NCBI GenBank assembly: GCA_964463875.1
Contig: CAYXEG010000001.1
Coordinates: 23,017-87,016, forward strand
Length of the DNA stretch: 64,000 bases
Direction: 5' to 3'
Origin: MGML01 sp964463875
GTDB lineage: Bacteria; Chloroflexota; Dehalococcoidia; Dehalococcoidales; UBA2162
The translations under genes were made by a program, and so were the position numbers. Positions 52,861-61,455 of the stretch are shown here, piece after piece. The stretch's first letter is position 1. Each line of letters starts with the position of its first letter. The notes under the pieces were generated by a model, which did no database searches, was not told the DNA's origin, and saw only the letters and a list, made by a program, of their open reading frames with translations.

Positions 52861-52900
52861 GCCACCTCAAACACACTGCAATGGCTACGCTGCCCGGTCG

Positions 52901-53437
52901 TTAGGCTTCGTTTTCGGGCTTTTCCTTGGGAGGCCGGTTATCGACCACGCTCAAAACCGGTTCGATGCGCGGAGGCGGCGGAACCGGAACCATCTTCGTG
53001 ACCAGCCGACTGGTTCCGTGGACTTCCTTGCCGAATTTACGGTTATGCGATACCTCGGTGTTGACGGAAGCGCTGAAACAGGCGAACCCGACTTTGGCTT
53101 TGGCGCTTACCTTGACATTCGTCTCCCGGGACGTCGTCGTCTTGATGTCCATGGTGACTTCGATGGTCGCTTCCGAGAACTGATAGAACGTCGGGAGCAG
53201 CCCAATCTGGAGCAGCGACACTTCCACCGGGGGAGCGTTGGTAAACGTTACTCCACCGTCAGCGTCAATTACCTGGGTTACTCCGAGAACCAGCGGCACC
53301 GTCGTTTCCGCGAGAAGCTTGGCTGTATCGACAGAATTCTCATCGAGCGCTCTTTGAGCTTCTGCGATACCGAGCCCCAGTTTCATTACCATTTCCGGTA
53401 ACGGAACTGCCAGTAATTCCTGTCCTACACCTGCCAT
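52901..53437 (-). CDS. DUF2589-like paralogue 1
   Basis: Protein of 178 aa. Helix GLGIAEAQRALDENSVDTAK (21-40), core SLLQIGLLPTFYQFSEATIE (74-93), a Ser/Lys-rich beta region with KVGFACFSASVNTEVSHNRK and a final VPVPPPPRIEPV. The pattern fits DUF2589, small bacterial proteins of unknown function that often occur as tandem paralogues. AAAAGGAG gives the start. It is the second gene of the operon, 56 bp after 53494-53814. Confidence 0.75.
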   Translation of the reverse strand: MAGVGQELLAVPLPEMVMKLGLGIAEAQRALDENSVDTAKLLAETTVPLVLGVTQVIDADGGVTFTNAPPVEVSLLQIGLLPTFYQFSEATIEVTMDIKTTTSRETNVKVSAKAKVGFACFSASVNTEVSHNRKFGKEVHGTSRLVTKMVPVPPPPRIEPVLSVVDNRPPKEKPENEA

Positions 53438-53493
53438 GTTCGTTTCTCCTTTTCTCCTGTTTTTTTAAATACGGGTTGACTGACAGGGAACAA

Positions 53494-53814
53494 TCATTCC
53501 CTCATTACCATCTTCGTCAGTACTTTTAACGCTTGTTCGAACTTTTCGGTATCAACGGTGACCGGACCGATTTTTACGATTAACGGGTTGTTTTTCAGAC
53601 GGATAAACCCGCTGAAAGGCAGTGTTACCAGAAAATCCCGGGAGGTCAGCTTCATTACTATCTCACCCCCGTGTTCCCGGATTAAACTTTCAGGGGTAAC
53701 GGCGTTGCAGGTTAACAGGTAGATGCTTCTTTCCGGCCCTTCGATACTGATTTTGGCCCCCATGATGCCGTTTTTCCGGAGGAAATTTCCGGAAGAATCA
53801 GGTATAGTATTCAT
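53494..53814 (-). CDS. Hypothetical protein, first gene of the DUF2589-like operon
   Basis: Protein of about 106 aa, beta-rich (AKISIEGPERSIYLLTCNAV, GGEIVMKLTSRDFLVTLPF), no membrane segment, no family recognised. I use the ATG at 53814, which has GAGGAG 10 nt before it; another in-frame ATG at 53832 would add six residues. It is divergent from the sigma-factor gene at 54003 across about 190 bp. Confidence 0.7.
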   Translation of the reverse strand: MNTIPDSSGNFLRKNGIMGAKISIEGPERSIYLLTCNAVTPESLIREHGGEIVMKLTSRDFLVTLPFSGFIRLKNNPLIVKIGPVTVDTEKFEQALKVLTKMVMRE

Positions 53815-54002
53815 GTTAACGATGCTCCTCATAGTAACCCCGGCTCGGAGGGATAGGATGCAGTGGAATTGTTTACCAAGAGATATAACGGAATTCCTTG
53901 AAGAAAGGTTGAATTATTCTACGGAAAAGTTCCAATGAGTATTTTTCAGACTGATTGTGAAAACGGGTAATAACGGATAACTAATAAAGGATTATTCAAC
54001 CT

Positions 54003-54596
54003 TTGAACGATTCTTTCGTTACAAAAGATAAGGGTGACTGCTTACGAGGTGATAAGGTTCTTACCAATATTGAAGACCTTGTCTCCATGGCTCAGCGTGG
54101 AGACAGTCATGCTTTCAGCTTGCTCTACCAGGAGTATGTCCGTCCTATATATCAATATATTTATATGCGGGTGGACAAAAACACCGAACAGGCGGAAGAT
54201 TTGACCCAGGAAGTCTTCCTCAAAGCCCTGGATAATCTTCAAAAATACCGGTACCGGGGGAAACCTTTTACTAGCTGGCTGTACCGTATTGCTCATAATC
54301 TCGTCATCGACTATTACCGGCATGCCAATAAAAACCATGCGTCTCCCATTACCGAGACGATGGTTATGGTGTCCGAGGAAAATCCGGTCAGCGCGGTTGA
54401 GCGTTCAGCAGAATTGAACGAACTGAAAAAAGCTATCGAGAAGCTGCCGCCTCAGCAGAAAGAGGTTATATCGTTACGCTTTATCAACGGATTATCGATT
54501 GCCGAAACCGCTGAGATAATCGGGAAAACAGGCGGTAATGTAAAAAAGTTACAGCATGTCGCACTAACGAAACTCAAGAAGATAATGAACAGCTGA
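54003..54596 (+). CDS. ECF-type RNA polymerase sigma factor
   Basis: Sigma-70 family ECF factor of 197 aa. Region 2 includes FSLLYQEYVRPIYQYIYMRV and EDLTQEVFLKALDNL (core binding and -10 recognition); region 4 is LPPQQKEVISLRFINGLSIAE followed by the helix-turn-helix. It begins with TTG at 54003, 11 nt after AAAGGA. Its stop overlaps the ATG of the next gene (TGATG), so it is coupled to a membrane partner. Confidence 0.9.
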   Translation: MNDSFVTKDKGDCLRGDKVLTNIEDLVSMAQRGDSHAFSLLYQEYVRPIYQYIYMRVDKNTEQAEDLTQEVFLKALDNLQKYRYRGKPFTSWLYRIAHNLVIDYYRHANKNHASPITETMVMVSEENPVSAVERSAELNELKKAIEKLPPQQKEVISLRFINGLSIAETAEIIGKTGGNVKKLQHVALTKLKKIMNS

Positions 54597-55861
54597 TGAA
54601 GAAGATTTTTTTGCATCTTGAAGAGTGCCTCGAACGGGTACGGCAGGGAGAGAACCTGGAAGACTTTATCAGAGAGTATCCAGGGGAGGAAACCGAATTA
54701 CGGTCGCTTCTCGAACTGTCCGGTACTATCGGGCAACTGAACGAACCGGTACCGGTGTCGCCGGAGTTCATCCGGAGGGCTCAGGCAAAAATTGAATTGG
54801 CTTATCGAAACAAGTATACACCGAAAAGCAGCCGGCGACTGGGTATAATAAACCTGTTGCTTCGTCCGGCAAGGATGTCCGTCCTTGTCGCTGGCCTTGC
54901 GTTAACGGTCATTGTTACCGGAGTTGCCGGTACCGCTAAAGCTTCCGAAACCTCCATGCCGGGGGATTTCCTCTACCCCTTCAAGCTTACCATGGAACGG
55001 GTATATCTGACCTTCACCTTCGATGAAGATAAGAAAATCGACCGCCTTATCGACTACACGGAAGCGAGGGCAAAGGAAATCGTCTATGTAGCGGCTCTCG
55101 ATGATGAAACAAAAATGGAGGCTTCGCTTTCTCTGATTGAAGGAAATCTGGCTGAGATTTCAAAAATTCTCGATGACCGGAAAGCACCGATTGGCTCATC
55201 CGGTTCAATGAATCTTCAGAAAATCGAGAGCAGCCTGGTTGAAAGCTCCTCCAGGGTCAAAGAGACGCTGGCGGGAATCAACAGGTCGAGGGCAGAAAAG
55301 CCGTCCGGAACACAGGGAGAAAAGCCGGCCAAACCGGCAAAGAATACCGATAATCAATCCGGCAAAACACCGCCGCCGGTAACGGACAACGTTTCCGGAA
55401 GCGAAAATCCGGCAATATCTGAGGAGAAAGGTTCAACCGGCAGGGAAAACAGCCGGGATGAATCCGGTTCGCCGAAACCAACTGCTCCGTCTGAAACCGA
55501 TAACCGGACCGGAGAGCCCGGCTCCGGGAAAACGGAAGGAAAGGGAAAGCCGGAAGAAACCGGTAAACCGGAAAATCCCGGCAACTCCGCAAAGTCTAAA
55601 GAGAACATCATCGATAGGGTTGAAGAAGCCTTCGAAAAGACGATTGACGAACTGGAAAAGGCGAAAGAAAACCAGGAAAAGACCGACAATCAAGAAACAG
55701 GCGATATTGAAAAGAAGGACGACGGTAAAGACAACAACCAGGATAAAGAAGAAAAAGGAAACGATAAAGACAATAAGGGGAATGACAACGCCAACAAGGG
55801 AAACGACAAGGACGATAAGGGAAACAACGGGGACGATAAAGGAGACGATAAGAAGAAGTAA
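54596..55861 (+). CDS. DUF5667-type membrane protein, probable anti-sigma partner, with charged repeat tail
   Basis: Protein of 421 aa. Residues 1-90 are cytosolic (LEECLERVRQGENLEDFIRE, typical of sigma-linked DUF5667 proteins); one membrane helix lies at about 93-115 (SVLVAGLALTVIVTGVAGTA); then MPGDFLYPFKLTMERVYLTF, the DUF5667 signature. The last 200 residues are low-complexity, Pro/Glu/Lys-rich and finally repeats of KGNDKD/DKGND type, outside the membrane. Likely holds the sigma factor and responds to a surface or envelope signal, perhaps through the tail (inference). Confidence 0.85.
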   Translation: MKKIFLHLEECLERVRQGENLEDFIREYPGEETELRSLLELSGTIGQLNEPVPVSPEFIRRAQAKIELAYRNKYTPKSSRRLGIINLLLRPARMSVLVAGLALTVIVTGVAGTAKASETSMPGDFLYPFKLTMERVYLTFTFDEDKKIDRLIDYTEARAKEIVYVAALDDETKMEASLSLIEGNLAEISKILDDRKAPIGSSGSMNLQKIESSLVESSSRVKETLAGINRSRAEKPSGTQGEKPAKPAKNTDNQSGKTPPPVTDNVSGSENPAISEEKGSTGRENSRDESGSPKPTAPSETDNRTGEPGSGKTEGKGKPEETGKPENPGNSAKSKENIIDRVEEAFEKTIDELEKAKENQEKTDNQETGDIEKKDDGKDNNQDKEEKGNDKDNKGNDNANKGNDKDDKGNNGDDKGDDKKK

Positions 55862-55989
55862 GGATTCCTTAAAAATCGCCTGTCCAAAGACTGCTTTCCC
55901 CCGCCTTGCAATGGTCCCGGTTATCGGTTTCCGGTATCACCCGATAAGTTCGATGGCGATTTCGTTATCTTCACAGCACTCTCCTTACC

Positions 55990-56187
55990 TTAATCGTCAT
56001 CGAAAATAAAGATGTCTTCGATGACGGCCCCGAGCACCCGCGCAATATTATGAGCCAGCTTGAGTGAGGGGTTATACTTTCCCTGCTCGAGGAAAATAAT
56101 CGTTTCCCTGCGAACGCCGACCGTTTCCGCAAGTTTTTCCTGGGTCAAGCCGAGGCGGGCGCGGTATTCTTTCATGCGCGTTTTCAT
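55990..56187 (-). CDS. XRE-family helix-turn-helix regulator
   Basis: Compact HTH protein of 65 aa: RARLGLTQEKLAETVGVRRE for helices 1-3 and the family ending PSLKLAHNIARVLGAVIEDIF. It overlaps the upstream membrane protein gene by 4 bp (ATGA). Such small XRE proteins commonly sit beside a small multi-pass membrane protein and autoregulate the pair; a 14-bp palindrome is present in the promoter at 56831. Confidence 0.92.
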   Translation of the reverse strand: MKTRMKEYRARLGLTQEKLAETVGVRRETIIFLEQGKYNPSLKLAHNIARVLGAVIEDIFIFDDD

Positions 56188-56804
56188 GCCTGTCCGTCTC
56201 CTGAAAAACTTGCCGCCAGCCCTTTCACATACACTCCCAGGCTGCCGAGAAGGCTTAACCCGAGGACCGCCGGCGCCACCAGCAGACCGAGAATGAAAAA
56301 GACGGCTTCTTCCAGTTCGAACCAGAGATATATCAAATTATGAAAAGTAATCGAAAAAGCTATCAACCCCAGTGAAAACCCGGCGGTAATAAGGCAGACT
56401 TTCAGGAATTTCATGGCCTTCTTACCAAGGCATGGTTCGACGCGGTCGTAGTAGTTATACCCGATAAGGTACATGAGGCCGACCAGCATAAGCTGTCCTC
56501 CGATAAGCAGGCTCGCCGGGGTATCTTTAAAAACGTTGAAATGAAGAAGCAGTATCAGTATCAGGCTTTCGATAAAGAAAAAGATACCGGTAATCCTCAT
56601 CGCCCCGGTCAGATTGCTCCTCACCCGTTCATCGATGACCGGCAACCGCCGGTACCTGATAAGCGACCATAGTTCGCGGTAGCCCAGCAGTAGCATGCCG
56701 GCTGCCAGCGCCAGTACCACGTAAACGTTTTCTCTGGAAAGCAGCACCATCAGTGCCAGAATGCTGAGGACGGCAAGAACCGTCAATATGACCTTTGTTC
56801 TCAC
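56184..56804 (-). CDS. Hypothetical multi-pass membrane protein
   Basis: Protein of 206 aa with about six hydrophobic segments (for example VILTVLAVLSILALMVLLS at the N-terminus, ALAAGMLLLGY, IFFFIESLILILLLHF). Function unknown. Linked by overlap to an XRE regulator and preceded by a promoter with a palindrome, so the two form one regulated unit. It might be the sensor or the controlled transporter. Confidence 0.82.
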   Translation of the reverse strand: MRTKVILTVLAVLSILALMVLLSRENVYVVLALAAGMLLLGYRELWSLIRYRRLPVIDERVRSNLTGAMRITGIFFFIESLILILLLHFNVFKDTPASLLIGGQLMLVGLMYLIGYNYYDRVEPCLGKKAMKFLKVCLITAGFSLGLIAFSITFHNLIYLWFELEEAVFFILGLLVAPAVLGLSLLGSLGVYVKGLAASFSGDGQA

Positions 56805-56830
56805 AATACACTCCCTGATATGTTATATAA

Positions 56831-56879
56831 ATCTAACGTTAGATATATTTAACATAGCACCGAAAAGCGTATCTGTCAA
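56831..56879 (-). promoter_or_regulatory. Reverse promoter with perfect 14-bp operator
   Basis: On the minus strand TTGACA (56879-56874), 17-nt spacer, TATGTT (56856-56851). Just downstream is the palindrome atctaacgttagat (56831-56844), overlapping the early transcribed region of the membrane protein/XRE pair. Probable XRE binding site. Confidence 0.75.
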
Positions 56880-57315
56880 TATTCCGGCCATGATTCCATA
56901 TCCGCTTCAAATCCTTCTTCGGAAAGATGAACCTCGAAAACCGGATTCAGTTTGGCGCACTCCCTGGCTAATCGGCCGTTTTTTTTCTAGTTCTTGTCTT
57001 TAATAATCTTCTTGGCCATGCACTGTCTTTTATCACAAACTTATCAGGTATTCGGGAAAAACTCCATGAGGATTATCGCTCAGCATCTGACCAGCTTCCC
57101 GGTAGCGTGGGACAGCTTCGCCATATACTACATACATTGACAGAATCGATAACAAAAAATGGATTCATTATAAGTTTGACAATAGAATAACGATAAATAT
57201 ATATTATAATAGTGTAATAAACAACTAATCCTATCATAAAAATATATGCTATCAGTAATGGATTTTATAATGTAAAAAGACCCGAATGCGGCAATCAACG
57301 AGGAATATCCTCTCA
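56880..57315. other. Intergenic region before the SAO-like operon, with forward promoter
   Basis: AT-rich from about 57130. TTGACA at 57176-57181 followed 16-18 nt later by a TATATATATTATAAT tract makes a good promoter for the ABC/permease operon. No gene recognised in 56880-57130. Confidence 0.6.
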
Positions 57316-58143
57316 ATGGATGAGTTAACGGTAGATACCATATATCAGACCTATACGAATGGCCGGGCGAATAATACAGTCCTGAACGGTGTCAGTTTTT
57401 CTGTTGAAAAAAATCAGTTCGTCACCATAATCGGCCCTTCCGGCTGCGGTAAAACGACGCTTCTCAATATCATCGCGGGTTTTTTGAAGCCTGACAGGGG
57501 AACGGTACGTGTTGAAGAAAAGATTGTTACCGGCCCGGGGCCCGACCGTTCATTTGTCTTTCAGGGATACGCTCTTTTCCCCTGGATGAAAGTCAAGGAC
57601 AATATTCTCTTTCCTATGAAACTGCAAAAAATACCATCCGGAGAAAGAAGCCGATTACTCGATGAACTGCTCAAGATAGCTCATCTCGACGGAAAAGAAC
57701 ATCTGTATCCTCATCAACTTTCCGGAGGTATGAAGCAGCGGACGGGTGTTATTCGCGCGCTTGCCTGTCGTCCGAGAGTACTGCTGATGGATGAACCTCT
57801 CGGAGCTGTCGATATGCAGATGCGGCATAAACTCCAGGAAGACCTTGAAGAAATATTCGTCAGGGATACCGTAACCGTAATCATGATTACTCACGATATA
57901 GAAGAAGCGGTTTTTTTAAGTGACAGGGTACTGGTCATGTCTCAGAGACAGGGAAATATCGAAGCGGATATAGCCATTGATTTACCTCATCCGAGAGATC
58001 GCCGTAACGAACAATACAGAAACTATGTTCTGGAAGTAACGGATATTCTACAAAATACGTACCAGGAAAGGAGATTGATTGACGGAATACATGACTTGAA
58101 CGGAAGCAGCATTCCTGCTCTAAATCAGTCAGGAGTAGCTTGA
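57316..58143 (+). CDS. saoA: ABC transporter ATP-binding protein (SaoA-like)
   Basis: ATPase of the nitrate/taurine/thiamine-precursor importer type (275 aa). Walker A GPSGCGKTTLLN, Q-loop VFQGYALFPW, signature LSGGMKQR, Walker B VLLMDEPLGAVD and switch His in MITHDIEEA. The ATG at 57316 follows GAGGA by 11 nt; another in-frame ATG is at 57286. It drives the permease at 60618. The saoA label rests on gene order with the Cys-Cys lipoprotein, binding proteins and permease and on my memory of the SAO system, not on a search. Confidence 0.88.
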   Translation: MDELTVDTIYQTYTNGRANNTVLNGVSFSVEKNQFVTIIGPSGCGKTTLLNIIAGFLKPDRGTVRVEEKIVTGPGPDRSFVFQGYALFPWMKVKDNILFPMKLQKIPSGERSRLLDELLKIAHLDGKEHLYPHQLSGGMKQRTGVIRALACRPRVLLMDEPLGAVDMQMRHKLQEDLEEIFVRDTVTVIMITHDIEEAVFLSDRVLVMSQRQGNIEADIAIDLPHPRDRRNEQYRNYVLEVTDILQNTYQERRLIDGIHDLNGSSIPALNQSGVA

Positions 58144-58145
58144 GG

Positions 58146-58658
58146 ATGAGCTTAAGTCAGGTATATTCAACCCTTCGTATTAAACACAGGATGACAGGAG
58201 TAATCTGTTTCTCTCTGGTTCTGCTAATTTTTTTAATGCCGGGTTGTGGGAATCATGAAACAGAGACGGAAAATGAAGAAAAAAATGAAGCCGATATTGC
58301 CATCTCTTCCGGTTTTCAATACTGGGAAGCAAGGAATCCGGATTACCCATGGCTGAAACTGACTGCCGCGGATTTTAACGGAGATAACAGAGAGGATATT
58401 CTTATAATCTACCGGATTGCTGATGAACTATGTGAGATGGCAGTCATAATAAATCTTGAATCCGGATTCCATATTACTAATAGCTTGCCGGCTCCGGTAA
58501 GCGACCAGGTAGTTTCGGTTTTTGAGATGGATGGTAAGCCTCCGGTTGAATTTACCGTATCGGGAAGAAAAGGGGTCGATGTCGGCTCGGGTGTATTTCG
58601 TGTTGAAACAGGAGAACTGGTGATGCTGTTTTCATCATCATATGGAGCCTGCTGTTAG
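58146..58658 (+). CDS. saoC: Lipoprotein ending in Cys-Cys (SaoC-like)
   Basis: Lipoprotein of about 170 aa with lipobox MPGC near residue 35 and an acidic linker. The body has LTAADFNGDNREDILIIYRI, a calcium-binding-like repeat of FG-GAP type. The chain ends YGACC, with two Cys as its last residues, followed by TAG. This matches the description of the Cys-Cys-COOH (seleno)protein SaoC, where the end can be Sec-containing; here both are Cys. The start is uncertain: TTG at 58140 overlaps the ATPase stop, ATG at 58146. The C-terminal vicinal thiols could hold a soft metal or organometal. Confidence 0.78.
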   Translation: MSLSQVYSTLRIKHRMTGVICFSLVLLIFLMPGCGNHETETENEEKNEADIAISSGFQYWEARNPDYPWLKLTAADFNGDNREDILIIYRIADELCEMAVIINLESGFHITNSLPAPVSDQVVSVFEMDGKPPVEFTVSGRKGVDVGSGVFRVETGELVMLFSSSYGACC

Positions 58659-58693
58659 GTTCGTTTCATAAATTTATAGAAAGGATGTAAACG

Positions 58694-59803
58694 TTGTTAA
58701 ATAAAAAATTCTTAAAAACGGGTAAGTTTCTGTTTTCAATTCTCATGCTGGTAGTTGTTGTCTCTTCAACTGTGTTGACAGCTGGATGCGATAAGAAATC
58801 GGGTGCAGTATCCGATGAAGACTATGTCGTCGAGATGGCATTTTATGGCTGCGACCATATGCTGTCCGGGCCTGTAGCCGTCGATGCGGGGATATTTGAA
58901 GAGCTGGGATTGAAGGTAAATGCGACAAAAACCCACATTATTGCCGAGCCGCTCGCTGCCGGTACGCTTGATTGTGCCTATATCTGGCCGGATGCCGTTG
59001 CCTTTGCCAGAGAAAAAGGAGCAAAAATCTTCGTTGCTGCCAATAACCACAAATACGGTTCTTATTATCTTGTTTGTTCGAATGATATCACTGATCCCAA
59101 GGAGCTTGTTGGTAAAAAAATAGCTTTAGAGACTGACCCTCACCTAACCAGTCCGTGGTGGTGTGAATGGACAGATTCTATCGGAATTCCCAGGGATCCT
59201 GAAGCTTATCAGGGATTTGCTGGTATGACAGATGCAAATGAATACCTGGCGTTGAAGACAGGTGAGCTCGATGCTTATGTGACCTGCGATCCATACGGCT
59301 CGTATGCGGAATATGATAACGTCGGATGGATTGCCGGTGTTGCTGAAGAAAGCATGGCTCATGTCTGCTGCAACTATGCGATGAGCGAGAAATTCGCTAC
59401 CGAACACCCTGAACTGGCCAAGAAAATGCTGCTTGCCCATACTCGTGCTATGGAATACGTTTATCTCCACCCGGCGAAAGCCGCTGAAATTTTCGCCGAA
59501 TGGTGGCAGGTGCCTATAGAAGTGGCGTATATGACTGTTTACAAGAAGACGGTTTACGAGGGTCGCAGTCTGTGCTGGGAGATTGAAAAACAGGATTTCG
59601 AAGATTACGTCGCCTGGGGGCAGCAACTGGGTATGCTGGACTTCGATAAATATCCTGAATTCGAAAGTTACGTTGATACGACACTTCTGGAACAGTGCGG
59701 TGCCGATGATTTCGAGACCTTTATAAGAACGAAAGTTGACCCTGTATTTCCGGTAGGGATGTCGTATGAAGACTGGAAAGCGAAAGCTCTGGAAATCAAT
59801 TAG
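58694..59803 (+). CDS. Cys-rich ABC substrate-binding lipoprotein (NMT1/THI5-like)
   Basis: Binding protein of 369 aa. TTG start with AAAGGATG upstream. Signal peptide ending in lipobox LTAGC. The fold is that of nitrate/sulfonate/thiamine-precursor receptors: GPVAVDAGIFEELGLKVN, IAEPLAAGTLDCAYIWPDAV, KIALETDPHLTSPWW. It carries Cys at unusual sites (FYGCDHM, PWWCEW, MAHVCCNYA), suggesting a thiol-based ligand site. Belongs to the same operon as the ATPase. Whether it, or the next gene, is the one named SaoB I cannot tell from sequence. Confidence 0.82.
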   Translation: MLNKKFLKTGKFLFSILMLVVVVSSTVLTAGCDKKSGAVSDEDYVVEMAFYGCDHMLSGPVAVDAGIFEELGLKVNATKTHIIAEPLAAGTLDCAYIWPDAVAFAREKGAKIFVAANNHKYGSYYLVCSNDITDPKELVGKKIALETDPHLTSPWWCEWTDSIGIPRDPEAYQGFAGMTDANEYLALKTGELDAYVTCDPYGSYAEYDNVGWIAGVAEESMAHVCCNYAMSEKFATEHPELAKKMLLAHTRAMEYVYLHPAKAAEIFAEWWQVPIEVAYMTVYKKTVYEGRSLCWEIEKQDFEDYVAWGQQLGMLDFDKYPEFESYVDTTLLEQCGADDFETFIRTKVDPVFPVGMSYEDWKAKALEIN

Positions 59804-60589
59804 TTGCTGGTCGATATGTTAAGCCGTATCAGGAGGGCAGCCTTCGTGGCTGTTCTCCTGAACGTCCTGTTTTGCGTTTCATGTCAGGCTCCCCATGCGG
59901 ATATTCGCATCGGGGCGCCCGACGGAGCCGGTGAAATACTGGCCCGGTACGCCGCGGACAAACTGAATGCAGACGTGACGGTGCGAAATAATTCAGGAGT
60001 AAAGGAATATTTTGACTGCTGTGCCGCCAGCACGATGTGGGCGCTCAGCAGCGGTAGTCTCGATATTGCCATCCTTTGTCCTGATGAAGCCCGGTCGCTC
60101 GTGGAGTCAGACGAACGGTATGTGATACTTGGCCCGTGCCTGATGAACTCGATTGTGACAGTCCTAAAGGATAGCGCAAAAACGGACATGATTGGTATCG
60201 CTCAGGGTAGAGTATACCAGGAAAAACTGGTTAAGGATATTTTTGGTGAAAATACGGAGACCAGGTCGATGCTGATTCAGTCGCTGCCGACCGCCTATGA
60301 GCGAGGTATTGTCGATGGCGTAGTCATTGACATCGACAAATCAATCTATCTCGATGGTACGGTGGTGCCGGTACCGGGTGAAGGAGTGATTACCTATCTC
60401 TTAGTTGCCCGTAAAGACGTTGCAGACCTTGATAAGGTGAAAGAAGTGTTTTCACAGGCCGCCCGTGATTTAAACAATGCGGATATTCTGCAGGAAATGA
60501 TTGAAGTAGTCTTCGCAGACTCGAACGAGAAACCGAAAGCAACTCGCTGGTTCGAAAACGGATTCCGGTACCTTGAACCGGAAACATAG
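59804..60589 (+). CDS. saoB: Second Cys-rich binding lipoprotein (SaoB-like)
   Basis: Protein of 261 aa with TTG directly after the previous stop; an ATG at 59816 gives a neater signal (LSRIRR then hydrophobic, lipobox FCVSC). A beta/alpha binding-protein fold: IRIGAPDGAGEILARYAAD, SLDIAILCPDEA, IGIAQGRVYQEKLV. A vicinal pair in YFDCCAAST and GPCLMN add to the soft-metal theme. In SAO systems one binding protein can carry Sec; here TGC codons are used. The saoB name is tentative. Confidence 0.72.
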   Translation: MLVDMLSRIRRAAFVAVLLNVLFCVSCQAPHADIRIGAPDGAGEILARYAADKLNADVTVRNNSGVKEYFDCCAASTMWALSSGSLDIAILCPDEARSLVESDERYVILGPCLMNSIVTVLKDSAKTDMIGIAQGRVYQEKLVKDIFGENTETRSMLIQSLPTAYERGIVDGVVIDIDKSIYLDGTVVPVPGEGVITYLLVARKDVADLDKVKEVFSQAARDLNNADILQEMIEVVFADSNEKPKATRWFENGFRYLEPET

Positions 60590-60617
60590 TTAAGATAACT
60601 CACGCAGAGATTGCCGT

Positions 60618-61427
60618 ATGAAAATCAGAAACAAGCTTATAAACATACCTGCCGTTAACCATAGGAGAGGATGGCGGTTGCCTGACCTGTACTGGGTGAT
60701 TGGCCTGCTCATCCTGGTTGGTATCTGGCAGTTCGGCGCCTGGCAGATGGACAGTGTCCTCCTTTTACCGTCTCCGTGGCTGGCAATAAAAGCCCTTTTT
60801 GAAGTGGTACAGGATGCGAAAGTCCTGAAAGACCTGCTCGTTACCATGCAGCGAGTCGTCCTCGGTTTCGGAGTATCGGTGGTAATCGGCCTTCCCCTGG
60901 GGTACCTGATGGGGTATTCGAAACGATTCATGAAAATTATCGACCCGATGATGAATACCCTGCGAACGGTGCCGATTATGGCGTGGGTGCCGTTAACGAT
61001 ATTGTGGTTCGGCCTGGGTGACGGTCCGACGATATTTCTCATTGCCTTCAGTGGTGTCTTTTTAATCATTATCAATACCATTGCCGGGGTTCGAGACATT
61101 TCTCAGGACTACTATAACGCTGCACGGAGTATGGGCGCGGGTTTTTTCAATATTTTCCTTCACGTGATACTTCCGGGTTCTTTACCCGGAATTTTAACCG
61201 GAATGAGGCTATCTCTCGGTACCGGATGGATGTCAGTCATATGAGCGGAGTTTATTGCAACCCAGTCTGGGTTCGGTCATCAAATGATATTCGCACAGAT
61301 AAGAATGGAAACCCCAACCTTGATGGCTCTAATGATTTTAGCCGGGTTAATCGGTTTCATTATGGATAAGTTGTTTGTGATGGGTATCAGGTTGTTCATC
61401 AGGTGGAAACCTGAAAATGCGATATAA
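60618..61427 (+). CDS. saoP: ABC transporter permease with in-frame UGA (probable selenoprotein, SaoP-like)
   Basis: Permease of 269 aa if TGA at 61242-61244 is read as Sec209. Reading on, the frame continues AEFIATQSGFGHQMIFAQIR, exactly what the nitrate/taurine permease family shows after GWMSVI, then two more membrane segments and a TAA at 61425. Upstream are the usual six helices and the EAA loop (ARSMGAGFFNIFLHVILPGS). A hairpin aaccca-gtc-tgggtt lies 14 nt after the TGA. Stopping at the TGA would remove the last part of the membrane domain. Sec replaces the residue that is Ala, Cys or Val in relatives. Confidence 0.82.
61259..61273 (+). promoter_or_regulatory. Putative bacterial SECIS hairpin of the ABC permease gene
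   Basis: Perfect 6-bp stem aaccca / tgggtt with a GUC apical loop, beginning 14 nt after the in-frame TGA (61242-61244). Bacterial SECIS elements lie directly downstream of the UGA and present a GU in the loop to SelB. Confidence 0.55.
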
Positions 61428-61455
61428 CACAGGATGTGCTGTAAAGGAGAAAAAA

